DNA of 64,000 bases from JAKAGZ01 sp963748105. GTDB lineage: Bacteria; Bacteroidota; Ignavibacteria; Ignavibacteriales; Ignavibacteriaceae. The DNA is taken from the NCBI GenBank assembly GCA_963748105.1, contig CAVVHP010000031.1, positions 1 to 64,000 on the forward strand, given 5' to 3'. The position numbers and the translations under genes are program-made. A model generated the notes under the pieces. The model saw only the letters and a list, made by a program, of their open reading frames with translations. It had not been told where the DNA came from and did not search any database. Positions 8,732-17,936 of the stretch are shown here, piece by piece (the stretch's first letter is position 1; every line of letters starts with the position of its first letter).

Positions 8732-10384
8732 TTGAAGAAACTCTTATTTTTATTGATAATATTTTCAGGTTCACTTTTTGCACAGGCAGAATATGTCCTT
8801 TCAGGTAATAAAATTTATGATTTCCTTGAAAGGATGGAATCACTCCAGATTATTCAAAAGTATAATTCTCTCGAAATTCCGAAATCAAGAAGTGAAATTG
8901 CAGGATATTTAAAAGAAGTTATTGCTAACAAAGAAAAATTAGACGAAGCAGATAAAAACCTTTTAACTGATCTTGAAGCCGAATTTGAACTTGATATTTA
9001 TGGAACATTAAAACATTCACAAAGACTTATCGGTAAAGGCTATTTCAATTTCCTGTCACAGGATGAAAAATATCTTTACTTCATAAATGATACTTCTTCT
9101 AATGTCAGTATGTTTTTTAATTCTGCCGGTGCTTCCCAGGCAATTTACGCTAATTACAGAAATCCGAATCATTCAACTTCTGCAACTATCTGGCAAATGC
9201 AGTTGCAGATAAGAGGTACATTTTATAAGAAAATCGGATTCTTTTACAGGGGAGGAAATGGATATATCTTTGGCCAACGAGAGGCTGCTTTGCTAAAACC
9301 AGAACTTCAGTATAATTATAAGTATAAAAATTTCGGCTCGTATGATATGACCACTGCTGGTTATATTACTGCTGATTTTGGCCTTGTGAAAGCAAAATTC
9401 GGAAGAGACAGAATAAATATTGGCTACGGACCGGTAAAATCAGTAATTGGTAATAATGCTCCACAGTTTGATTATCTGTTTCTTAAGATGCACTACAAAT
9501 CTGTTGATGTAACATATTTCCATGGTAAATTGTTGGGAAATACCAGTTTTGCCTATGACAGCACAATGGGAGAGATTCATAATGTTCAGCAAAAATATAT
9601 TGGTTATCACAGAATAGCTTTTAATCTGTCTGATGATTTTAATATAGGTGCTGCTGAAATGATTATTTACGGAGACAGGCCTCTGGATTTTGAATATGTT
9701 AATCCATTTATTTTATATAAAACTGCACAGAACAACAATAAAGACCGTGATAATTCAGTTGTCATATTGGATTTTAATAACAAGTCAATTAAAGGACTTA
9801 AGTTATACGGTTTGCTTTATATCGATGATATTCAGGTAACTAAATTTGGTTCTCCATATTGGGGAAATCAATTTATTTATAATGTTGGATTTCTTTCAAA
9901 CAATTTATACAAAACAATTCCACTTGATATTCAGTTTGAGTATACAAGAATTGATCCCTATGTATATACAAATAGGCTACCATGGAACACATATGACAAT
10001 GATGGATATGGGTTAGGTTCATTTATGCAGCCAAACAGTGAATTGTTTTTAACTCAATTTAATTATAGGTTTACTAACAGGTTGAAGGTAACGGCCGGTA
10101 TGAGGTATTATGTTCACGGAGCAAATCCCTTAAACCCGGATGGATCTGTTAAGCGGAATGTTGGTGGTGAGCTTAAATTTGGACACCGTAATTCTGATGC
10201 TACTGATGCTCCGTTTCTTGATGGCGACAAGGAATACACAAGAATATTATCAGCAAAATTTGTTTATGAACCATTAAAAGATTTCTATTTCACTGGTTTA
10301 CTGCAATATAGAAATGAATCACTTCAGAACTCTATCCATAACAAGCGGCTTGAAGCCTATTTAATGTTTAATTACCAATTATAA
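8732..10384 (+). CDS. Wzi-like capsule assembly outer-membrane protein
   Basis: A 550-residue protein with a signal peptide (KKLLFLLIIFSGSLFAQA) and a long beta-strand-rich remainder ending in tyrosine and asparagine (LMFNYQL), as in outer-membrane beta-barrels. The segment FGRDRINIGYGPVKSVIGNN and the repeated Tyr/Phe/Asn strands resemble the Wzi/capsule-assembly family, whose members anchor capsule polysaccharide at the cell surface. The TTG start follows the previous stop directly, with GAAGAGG just before it. The family call is from pattern resemblance; the ligand is unknown. Confidence 0.75.
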   Translation: MKKLLFLLIIFSGSLFAQAEYVLSGNKIYDFLERMESLQIIQKYNSLEIPKSRSEIAGYLKEVIANKEKLDEADKNLLTDLEAEFELDIYGTLKHSQRLIGKGYFNFLSQDEKYLYFINDTSSNVSMFFNSAGASQAIYANYRNPNHSTSATIWQMQLQIRGTFYKKIGFFYRGGNGYIFGQREAALLKPELQYNYKYKNFGSYDMTTAGYITADFGLVKAKFGRDRINIGYGPVKSVIGNNAPQFDYLFLKMHYKSVDVTYFHGKLLGNTSFAYDSTMGEIHNVQQKYIGYHRIAFNLSDDFNIGAAEMIIYGDRPLDFEYVNPFILYKTAQNNNKDRDNSVVILDFNNKSIKGLKLYGLLYIDDIQVTKFGSPYWGNQFIYNVGFLSNNLYKTIPLDIQFEYTRIDPYVYTNRLPWNTYDNDGYGLGSFMQPNSELFLTQFNYRFTNRLKVTAGMRYYVHGANPLNPDGSVKRNVGGELKFGHRNSDATDAPFLDGDKEYTRILSAKFVYEPLKDFYFTGLLQYRNESLQNSIHNKRLEAYLMFNYQL

Positions 10385-10401
10385 AATATTTGTTAGAAAT
10401 A

Positions 10402-12015
10402 ATGAAAAATTTTAACATAAAATTTCCGATTACAATTATTGTGCTTACACTCGGCATTGTTTTGGGAATTCAGATTCAAAAAGTTTTTTCTGATGATAAT
10501 TTACAGAACAGTATTGCAAAGTTTAACGATGTACTTACTCTCACAGAAAAATATTATGTCGAGCCAATAGATACTCATAAATTAATTGAGGCTGCTATAA
10601 ATGGCATGCTTTCGAAATTGGACCCTCATTCAGTTTATATTCCAGAGACCCGGGTAAAAGGAATAGAGGAACAATTCCGTGGAGATTTTGAAGGAATTGG
10701 GATTGAATTCCAGATGGTTGATGATACGTTAACAGTGGTCTCGCCAATTAGTGGTGGCCCCAGTGAAGCACTTGGTATTATGGCCGGGGACAGAATAGTA
10801 AAGATTGATGGCAAATCATCAGTAGGCATTACCAATGACCAGGTTAGGGCAAAACTAAGGGGCAAAGCCGGCACAAAGGTTTCTGTTACAATTATTAGAA
10901 ACGGTTCTTCAACACCTATAGAATTTGAAATAATGCGAGATAAAATTCCATTGTATTCTGTTGATACTCATTTTATGTTGGATAACAACACCGGATATGT
11001 CAGCGTTTCAAGATTTGCTGAAACAACATATAAAGAATTATCAAATGCTTTGTATGATTTAAAAGATCAAGGTATGAAGAACCTGATTCTTGATTTAAGA
11101 GGTAACCCGGGAGGCTATCTAAATCAGGCAGTAAAAATTGCCGATCTTTTTATTAAAGGTGATAAAAAAATCGTTTATACTAAAGGCAGAAGATCAGAAT
11201 TTGATGAAGAATATGATGCATCTAAATCATCTCCATTTGAAAATATTCCACTAATAGTTCTGGTAAATAAAGGAAGTGCTTCTGCAAGTGAGATTGTCTC
11301 AGGAGCCGTGCAGGATTGGGACAGAGGACTAATTGTTGGTGAAACTACATTTGGTAAAGGACTGGTGCAGCGTCAGTTCAGTCTACCGGATAATTCTGCT
11401 TTGCGTTTAACAATCTCTCATTATTATACTCCGTCTGGCAGATTAATTCAGAGAAATTATAAAGGATTGAAGAATCGTAATGAATACTATGAAGAGGCAG
11501 GAGATACCTCAGAAGCTCAGGGTGATAACATTTCACATACAGCAGAAAAAGACACAACAAAACCAATGTTTCATACAGATTCTGGAAGAATAGTATATGG
11601 CGGCGGCGGTATTACACCTGATTACATAATTAAATCTGATGATATTACAAAATATACGATTGACCTCTTAAAGAATAATCTATTTTACCAGTTTGCTTTA
11701 AATTACATTGAGGGGCATAATAAGAGTATAAAATCAATTTATGGCGATGATCTGAATAAATTTATTGAAAATTATAAAATAACTGAAAATGTTTTAGGTA
11801 ATTTTATAAAGTTTGCAAAGAGTAAAAAGATAAATCCTGAGCCGGAACAATTTAAAAAGGATAAAGCATATATTACTGTAAGATTAAAAGCACAAATTGC
11901 TAGGAATTATTGGAAAAATAAGGGATGGTACAAAGAAATGTCAACAATTGACAAAGAAATTCAGAAATCGTTGACATTATTTAATGAAGCAAAGGATCTT
12001 GCCGGACTTAAATGA
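10402..12015 (+). CDS. Carboxy-terminal processing serine protease (S41, PDZ)
   Basis: A periplasmic C-terminal processing peptidase of the CtpA/Prc type. An N-terminal signal anchor (FPITIIVLTLGIVLGIQI) precedes a PDZ domain (FEGIGIEFQMVDDTLTVV to VTIIRNGSSTPIEFEIM) and the S41 catalytic domain. The nucleophile Ser lies in NKGSASASEIVSGA and the general-base Lys in TTFGKGLVQRQFS; NLILDLRGNPGG is the conserved core. The C-terminal tail is alpha-helical and lysine-rich. I use the ATG at 10402; a TTG four codons earlier is also in frame. The start of the DUF3108 gene overlaps its stop. Confidence 0.92.
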   Translation: MKNFNIKFPITIIVLTLGIVLGIQIQKVFSDDNLQNSIAKFNDVLTLTEKYYVEPIDTHKLIEAAINGMLSKLDPHSVYIPETRVKGIEEQFRGDFEGIGIEFQMVDDTLTVVSPISGGPSEALGIMAGDRIVKIDGKSSVGITNDQVRAKLRGKAGTKVSVTIIRNGSSTPIEFEIMRDKIPLYSVDTHFMLDNNTGYVSVSRFAETTYKELSNALYDLKDQGMKNLILDLRGNPGGYLNQAVKIADLFIKGDKKIVYTKGRRSEFDEEYDASKSSPFENIPLIVLVNKGSASASEIVSGAVQDWDRGLIVGETTFGKGLVQRQFSLPDNSALRLTISHYYTPSGRLIQRNYKGLKNRNEYYEEAGDTSEAQGDNISHTAEKDTTKPMFHTDSGRIVYGGGGITPDYIIKSDDITKYTIDLLKNNLFYQFALNYIEGHNKSIKSIYGDDLNKFIENYKITENVLGNFIKFAKSKKINPEPEQFKKDKAYITVRLKAQIARNYWKNKGWYKEMSTIDKEIQKSLTLFNEAKDLAGLK

Positions 12016-12838
12016 GTAATAAAATAAAAATATTTTCCCTGGTTCCATTTTTCCTGGTACTTTTGGTACCGGGAGGGAATAAAACTGTAGTAAGAAATCC
12101 GGACAATACTAAGACTGTCTTAAAATTAGAAGTTGGTGAAGAACTCGTTTACGTGGTCAGGTATAGTGTGATGAGACTTGGTGAAGTAAAAGTGGTTGTT
12201 ACAGGTAAAGAGGAAATTGATGGAAAGGATTATTATAGCGCTGCCGTTTATATCGATTCATATCCGGGTATTCCATTTGTAAATTTGCACCAGGTATATG
12301 AAACTACGATGACGCCTGATTATTATTCGAAATATTTCAAAGGAATTCTAAAGCATGATAATTACGACTCATCAATACGGAATATCATTTTGATTATATA
12401 AAATCGATAGTAAAAATTCACAAGTGGTTAACAAATTCCAACAAAGCTCCTATAGATTCTACTTGTGAAGTACACAAAAAATATCAGGATGGACTTTCTA
12501 TCTTTTATTATGCCCGTGCTCACAGTCTGCAAAAGAAATATGAAATTATACCGACATTTGTAAATGAGAAAAAAGTTTCAACAGAAATAAATTTTAATAC
12601 TGAAAAAGAAGATCAATCAATTGATGCGGTCGATTATGATATCGATTGTACTCATCTTGAAGGAAAGGTAAACTTTATTAGTGTATTTGGATTAACCGGT
12701 GATTTTGAAGGATGGTTTTCAAATGATGATGAAGCTATACCCATTAAAGCAAAGATGAATGTTCTTATCGGTAGTGTTACATTAGAATTAAAAAGCTGGA
12801 AGAGATCAGGATGGAATCCACCAAGATACAAGGACTAA
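12012..12838 (+). CDS. DUF3108 domain protein (frameshifted)
   Basis: A secreted or lipid-facing protein of unknown function in the DUF3108 family, marked by LEVGEELVYVVRYSVMRLGEVKV and DYYSAAVYIDSYPGIPFV. A hydrophobic N-terminus (FSLVPFFLVLLVPGG) suggests a signal sequence. The frame breaks near 12382, where one base seems missing; the next frame continues with YHFDYIKSIVKIHKWL and KYQDGLSIFYYARAH to the conserved end VTLELKSWKRSGWNPP. Adding one base back gives 275 residues. The start overlaps the S41 protease stop by four bases. Confidence 0.78.
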
Positions 12839-13380
12839 GAGAAGAAATAAAATTATTCCCATATGTGGATGCTTATCCGGAATTAGGTGAAAATGTTTTT
12901 CTAGCTTCCGGAGTTAAAATTGTCGGAGATGTTAAAATTGGCAATAATTCGAGTATTTGGTACAATACCGTTATCAGGGGCGATGTACATTTTGTAAAAA
13001 TTGGTGAACTTACAAATGTTCAGGATTGTTCTATGTTACATGTAACTAATGGTAAATTCCCATTGACTATAGGCAACAAAGTAACAATTGGCCATTCTGT
13101 TGTTTTACATGGTTGTACATTAAAGGATTTATGCCTTGTCGGAATGGGCGCAGTAGTTCTCGATGGTGCTGTAATTGAAGAAAATAGTATGGTTGCAGCA
13201 GGGGCAGTAATAACTCCGGGGTTTGTAGTTCCATCGGGAAAACTAGTTGCAGGTGTTCCGGGGAAAATAATAAGAGACCTTACTAAAGAAGAAATTGAAG
13301 AATTTGAAATATCAGCAGTAAGATATAAAGAATATTCAAAGATTACACAGGATTCCCTAAAGAAAAGTGGATACTTGTAA
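12811..13380 (+). CDS. Gamma-carbonic anhydrase-like acyltransferase-fold protein
   Basis: A left-handed beta-helix (hexapeptide-repeat) protein of the gamma-carbonic anhydrase/YrdA/PaaY family. Repeats run from VFLASGVKIVGDVKIGNNSS to GAVVLDGAVIEENSM. The three metal-ligand histidines of the family are visible in SMLHVTNG and GHSVVLHGC. Length is 189 residues. The ATG at 12811 overlaps the preceding gene by 28 bases; a GTG near 12865 could be the true start. Enzyme activity is not certain, as many members of this family lack proven carbonic anhydrase activity. Confidence 0.85.
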   Translation: MESTKIQGLREEIKLFPYVDAYPELGENVFLASGVKIVGDVKIGNNSSIWYNTVIRGDVHFVKIGELTNVQDCSMLHVTNGKFPLTIGNKVTIGHSVVLHGCTLKDLCLVGMGAVVLDGAVIEENSMVAAGAVITPGFVVPSGKLVAGVPGKIIRDLTKEEIEEFEISAVRYKEYSKITQDSLKKSGYL

Positions 13381-13446
13381 AATTTTATTATATTTGTTCT
13401 AAGGTCTTAGCTTAGCCAATAGATTTTGACATAATATTGGAATTAT

Positions 13447-13884
13447 GTGGTCAAAAACTTAAGAATTTTCAGTTCATACAAAAAATATAAAACAAATAAA
13501 CTACTTTTTCATAAATTAGTTAGTTTGTTAACTAGCGATCTGGATTTTATAGTTGAATCTTTGCCTATTAATTTCATTTCATCTGATCAAATAATTACAA
13601 TAAATAAAGAATATTTAAATCATAATTATTCAACGGATATAATTACATTTAACTATTCTGGTAGTAATAAAAACCTTGACGGAGAAATATTTATATCCGT
13701 TGATGACGCTAAAATTAACGCAAAAGTATACAATAATTCGCTAAAAGAAGAGCTGGCAAGACTAGTAATTCACGGTATTCTTCATCTTATAGGCTATGAT
13801 GATAAAAAAAAATCGGATTTTAAAAAGATGAAAGAATTAGAAAATAGTTTGCTTAACAAGTATAAAATTACTTTATTAAAATAA
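13447..13884 (+). CDS. ybeY: Endoribonuclease YbeY (rRNA maturation)
   Basis: YbeY is a metal-dependent RNase in 16S rRNA 3' maturation and ribosome quality control. The signature appears as LVIHGILHLIGYDDKKKSD near residue 115, preceded by STDIITFNY and GEIFISVDDA. The canonical H-x3-H-x5-H zinc triad has Asp in place of the third His here, so the metal site may differ. The 145-residue length is usual. The start is GTG at 13447 because the overlapping ATG frame stops after five codons. Confidence 0.88.
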   Translation: MVKNLRIFSSYKKYKTNKLLFHKLVSLLTSDLDFIVESLPINFISSDQIITINKEYLNHNYSTDIITFNYSGSNKNLDGEIFISVDDAKINAKVYNNSLKEELARLVIHGILHLIGYDDKKKSDFKKMKELENSLLNKYKITLLK

Positions 13885-13894
13885 AATAGGTGTT

Positions 13895-14353
13895 ATGGTT
13901 ACAGAAATAGTTGAAGTATTGGCTAAAATCACAGAAAAGATGGAAAGAGACACAACTGTGGAAGATGTGGTTGAAACAATTTCGAGGGAATCTAATTATA
14001 ATAGAAATGTTGTAGCAGCGGCTTATAGCTGGATTTATGAAAAAATAAACCGAAATAAATATATTCAAAACAGTGCTCAAACCAATTCATCTAAAAGCTT
14101 AAGGACTCTTTCTACAGAAGAAGCGATACAAATTGGGTTGAGAAACTATAATTATCTTTTACATTATTATAATATTGGCCTGCTCACCACAACCGATTTA
14201 GAAATAATTATTGATGATCTAAAACTTTTCCCGGAAGGAACTATAAACCCCGAACAGATAAATTTATTACTTTTATCTTTATTCCTGGACATGGATAACC
14301 TGACACTACCGGGAAGCAGAATGTTACTTTATTCTTCAGATATGATAAACTAA
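13895..14353 (+). CDS. DUF494 (Smg-like) family protein
   Basis: A 152-residue, mostly helical, cytoplasmic protein resembling the Smg/DUF494 family: VTEIVEVLAKITEKM at the N-terminus, NVVAAAYSWIYEKI in the middle, and RTLSTEEAIQIGLRNYNYLLHYYNIGLL further on, which matches the conserved central block. Function is unknown. Its location directly upstream of topA matches the frequent smg-topA gene order in bacteria, supporting the family call. Six bases separate it from topA. Confidence 0.75.
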   Translation: MVTEIVEVLAKITEKMERDTTVEDVVETISRESNYNRNVVAAAYSWIYEKINRNKYIQNSAQTNSSKSLRTLSTEEAIQIGLRNYNYLLHYYNIGLLTTTDLEIIIDDLKLFPEGTINPEQINLLLLSLFLDMDNLTLPGSRMLLYSSDMIN

Positions 14354-14358
14354 ATGAT

Positions 14359-16707
14359 ATGAAAAAACAAAAGCCAAAAGAAAAAAATCTTGTATTAGTT
14401 GAGTCACCAGCTAAAGCCAAAACAATTAATAAATATCTGGGAAGAGATTTCCAGGTTGAAGCCACGATTGGACATATTAGGAATTTACCCAAAACAAAAT
14501 TAGGCGTTGATGTTGACGATGGTTTTAAAGCCAGCTATTTAAATATCCGTGGGAAAGGAGATTTAATAAAAAAAATAAAAACCCTTGCCAAGAAAAGCAA
14601 AAACGTATTTATAGCAACTGACCCCGACCGTGAAGGTGAAGCAATTGCGCAGGATATTGCTGATGTAATAGTTCTTAAAGAAGATGCCGGATTGTTCAGA
14701 GTTCTGTTTAATGAAATTACAAAGACCGGTATTAAAAGAGCTATGGATAATCCACGCTCTATTGACGAATATCTTGTCAGATCACAAAGAGCAAGAAGAG
14801 TAATGGACAGAATAATTGGCTATAAAATGAGTCCGTTTCTTTGGAAGGCTGTAATTGAAATTTCCGGCAGTACATCTGTCTCTGCAGGCAGGGTACAATC
14901 CGTGGCTCTGAAAATCATTTGTGACCGTGAAGATGCTATTGATATATTTAAAACAACAGAGCATTGGTCTATCTGGGCAATATTTAAGACAGAGAAAAAT
15001 GAGACTTTCAAAGCAAAACTTTTTAGTGTAGATGATAAGGATATTAAAATTCCTCCAAAGCCTGAGATGGATGAAAATGATTGGAAAGAATTTTTAAAAG
15101 AAAATTTTGCAATTACTGATGAAAAATCAGCGACAGAGATTTATAATCAGTTAGTTAACAAAGACAACTATAAGATTTCTAAAATCTCCAAGAGAAATAC
15201 CAGGCGAAACCCTTCAGCTCCGTTTATTACCAGTACATTGCAGGCCGAAGCGTCACGAAGACTGAGTATGAGACCAAAACAAACAATGATGTTTGCTCAA
15301 AGATTATATGAAGGTATCGAAATGGGCAGTGAAGGCACAGTCGGTTTGATAACATATATGAGAACAGATTCTACAAGAATAAGCGATGAGTTTATGCCGC
15401 TTGCCAGAGATTTTATTTCAACCAACTATGGGAATGAATATTTACCTGATAAAACGAACAATTATGAAAAGAAAGACAAAAAGAACGTACAGGATGCACA
15501 CGAAGCTATAAGACCAACTTCAATTAAATATACTCCTCAGTTTGTAAAAGAATTTCTTGAGCCCAAAGCTTTTAGATTATATGAACTTATTTGGAACAGG
15601 TTTATTTCCTCGCAAATGAATCCGGCTTTAATGGAAACTACTGTAATTGAAATAAGCGCTGATGAATATTTATTTAAAGCCTTTGGTAGTGCTATTAAGT
15701 TTAATGGATTTTTGCAGGTTTACGAAGAGATTGTTGAGAAAAAAGAAAATGCTGATGAAAAAGAAGAGTACAGGAATGAAAGAATTCCGCTTGGATTAGA
15801 AAAGGACCAGAAACTAGGTCTGGAAGAGTTACAAAAAGCTCAACATTTTACGAAGCCACCTGCCAGATTTACAGAAAGCTCATTAATCAAAGTACTCGAA
15901 AGCAATGGAATCGGGAGACCGAGTACATATTCACATATCGTCAGTACAATTCAGGACAGGAAATATGTACTGATGGATAATCGAAAACTTGTACCAACAA
16001 AACTGGGCAGAGCTGTATGTGGAATCCTGGTTAAGAATTTCCCGAATATTATTAATGAAGATTTTACCTCGTTAATGGAGAATGAGCTGGACCAGATTGC
16101 AAGCGGTGATAATGAATATGAAAAAGTTCTAAATGACTTTTATCAACCATTTTCAAAGTCTTTAAAAGAAGTTGAAGATAAAATAGAAAAGATTCTTTGC
16201 GATAAATGCGGCGGCGAGATGATCATAAAGGTAGGAAGATTTGGCAAATATCTGGCCTGTAGCAATTATCCTGATTGTAATAATATAAAATCGTTCAAAG
16301 AAGTCGCTGCCCAACATCAGGAACCTGAATACACCGGAGAAGCCTGTCCGAAGTGTGGAGCAAGAACTGTGGTAAGAGATGGCAAATATGGGCGATTTAT
16401 TGGGTGTGAAAAGTTCCCCGATTGTGATTATATTGAAAATATCACTCTAGGCATAAATTGTCCCAAATGTAAGGATGGTGAAATTGTCGAGAGGAAATCT
16501 CGTAGAAATAAGTTATTTTACGGGTGTTCACGTTTCCCGGATTGTGATTTTGTGAGCTGGTACAAACCGATTGCTCAACCTTGTCCTAATGGTGATTCAA
16601 AGTATATGGAAGCAAAACACACCAAGAAAAAAGGTGATTTTCTCAAATGCCCGGTTTGCGGCGAAGAAGTTATAAAGGAAGAAGTTGAAGAGATTGAAGA
16701 GAATTAA
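14359..16707 (+). CDS. topA: DNA topoisomerase I (type IA)
   Basis: Type IA topoisomerase that relaxes negative supercoils. The Toprim domain is at the N-terminus (VLVESPAKAKTINKYLG and IATDPDREGEAIAQDIA). The catalytic tyrosine is in VGLITYMRTDSTRIS and the domain continues with GIGRPSTYSHIVSTIQ. The C-terminus carries zinc-ribbon modules (CDKCGGEM...CSNYPDC, CPKCGART...CEKFPDC, CPKCKDGE...CSRFPDC) and a last partial CPNG/CPVCGEE unit. Length is 782 residues. The stop overlaps the xerD start by one base. Confidence 0.97.
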   Translation: MKKQKPKEKNLVLVESPAKAKTINKYLGRDFQVEATIGHIRNLPKTKLGVDVDDGFKASYLNIRGKGDLIKKIKTLAKKSKNVFIATDPDREGEAIAQDIADVIVLKEDAGLFRVLFNEITKTGIKRAMDNPRSIDEYLVRSQRARRVMDRIIGYKMSPFLWKAVIEISGSTSVSAGRVQSVALKIICDREDAIDIFKTTEHWSIWAIFKTEKNETFKAKLFSVDDKDIKIPPKPEMDENDWKEFLKENFAITDEKSATEIYNQLVNKDNYKISKISKRNTRRNPSAPFITSTLQAEASRRLSMRPKQTMMFAQRLYEGIEMGSEGTVGLITYMRTDSTRISDEFMPLARDFISTNYGNEYLPDKTNNYEKKDKKNVQDAHEAIRPTSIKYTPQFVKEFLEPKAFRLYELIWNRFISSQMNPALMETTVIEISADEYLFKAFGSAIKFNGFLQVYEEIVEKKENADEKEEYRNERIPLGLEKDQKLGLEELQKAQHFTKPPARFTESSLIKVLESNGIGRPSTYSHIVSTIQDRKYVLMDNRKLVPTKLGRAVCGILVKNFPNIINEDFTSLMENELDQIASGDNEYEKVLNDFYQPFSKSLKEVEDKIEKILCDKCGGEMIIKVGRFGKYLACSNYPDCNNIKSFKEVAAQHQEPEYTGEACPKCGARTVVRDGKYGRFIGCEKFPDCDYIENITLGINCPKCKDGEIVERKSRRNKLFYGCSRFPDCDFVSWYKPIAQPCPNGDSKYMEAKHTKKKGDFLKCPVCGEEVIKEEVEEIEEN

Positions 16708-17611
16708 TGAATATAAAATCAATCTCAGAAAAATATCTTGAAGATTTAAAAGTGTAAAACGTTATTCTGCTAATACAATAAAGTCTTACACTACGGATCT
16801 ACAGGAATTTGTCAGCTACTGTAACAATAATTCCCGGACAGAAGCAGGAAAGATTACAGATAAGTTTGTGAAATCCTTTCTAATGGTTTTAACAGAAAAA
16901 GGGATTAGCAAAAAATCAATTTCCCGAAAGCTTGCTGCAATCAGAGGTCTGTTCAAATTTGCCTTCGAAAAATCATATTTAGATCATAATCCTACTTCTT
17001 ATATCTCTAATCCAAAATCATCCAGAAAATTACCGGAAATTGTTTCTGAAAAAACAATCCTGAAAACTTTTGATGAAGCAGATGAAGATGCAAAGTTAAG
17101 CAAGAAGGATGGAGAAAAGGAAGCCATGCTCGTAAAAGTTATCATTGAACTTTTATATGGTTGCGCGCTTCGAGTTGATGAACTTTGTAATTTGAATAAT
17201 GTAGATCTTGATCTGAATGAAAAAATTATAAAAGTAAAAGGGAAGGGGAACAAAACCAGGATTGTACCGGTTGGAAATAAATCACTGGAAGTTGTAAAAA
17301 AATACCTTTCAATAAAAAATAATAACGGAGGTAAAGAAGCTTTAATTACAAAATTAAAAGGTGGGAGAATTTATCCCAGATACGTATATAGGATAGTGAA
17401 TAAATATTTGTCCAGGGTTACAGATATCAAGAAGAAAAGTCCGCACATTTTAAGACACAGTGCAGCTACACATATGCTTGATAATGGCGCTGATTTACGT
17501 GCAGTAAAAGAAATACTTGGGCACGAAAATTTATCTACAACACAAATCTATACGCACGTTAGTGTAGAAAGATTAAAATCAGCGTACAAGAAAGCTCATC
17601 CAAAATCTTAA
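16707..17611 (+). CDS. xerD: Site-specific tyrosine recombinase XerC/XerD (frameshifted)
   Basis: Tyrosine recombinase that resolves chromosome dimers at dif. The N-terminal SAM-like domain begins MNIKSISEKYLEDLKV, breaks at a premature stop near 16755, and resumes in the next frame as KRYSANTIKSYTTDLQEFV; one G missing from a GTGGTA context explains it. The catalytic domain has the first Arg in LYGCALRVDELCNL, HILRHSAATHMLDNGADL with the His-x-x-Arg pair, LGHENLSTTQIYTHV and the nucleophilic Tyr in IYTHV. Restored length is 301 residues, the normal Xer size. XerC versus XerD is not decided by the sequence. Confidence 0.87.
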
Positions 17612-17627
17612 TTCATTGGAGGATACT

Positions 17628-17936
17628 ATGAACATTTCAATAACAGCCAGAAAATTTAAAGCACACAGTACATTAAAAGATCATATAGAGGATGAAGTTA
17701 AATCTTTAGCAAAATTTAATGATGATATTTTAAGCGCGGATGTTATATTAAGTTATCTAAATATGAAAGAAAGTATGAAAAATGCTGAAATTATTTTGCA
17801 GGTTCCGGGACAGACATTAACAGCTACGGAAGAATCTGACGATTTTTCAAAATCAGTAAGTTCAGCAGTTGATAAAATATCCAGACAGCTTAAAAAGCTT
17901 AAGACAAAGAAATTACAAGAAAGAGTAAATGATTAA
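17628..17936 (+). CDS. hpf: Ribosome hibernation promoting factor, short form
   Basis: A 102-residue HPF/RaiA-type protein that binds the small ribosomal subunit under stress. It shows the S30AE layout: NISITARKFKAHSTLKDHIEDEVKSL, then DVILSYLNMKESMKNAEIILQVPGQ and DDFSKSVSSAVDKISRQLKKLK. It lacks the C-terminal dimerisation domain of long HPF. A TTGGAGG site at 17617-17622 places the start at 17628. The last eight bases overlap hprK, so the two are likely translated together. Confidence 0.92.
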   Translation: MNISITARKFKAHSTLKDHIEDEVKSLAKFNDDILSADVILSYLNMKESMKNAEIILQVPGQTLTATEESDDFSKSVSSAVDKISRQLKKLKTKKLQERVND

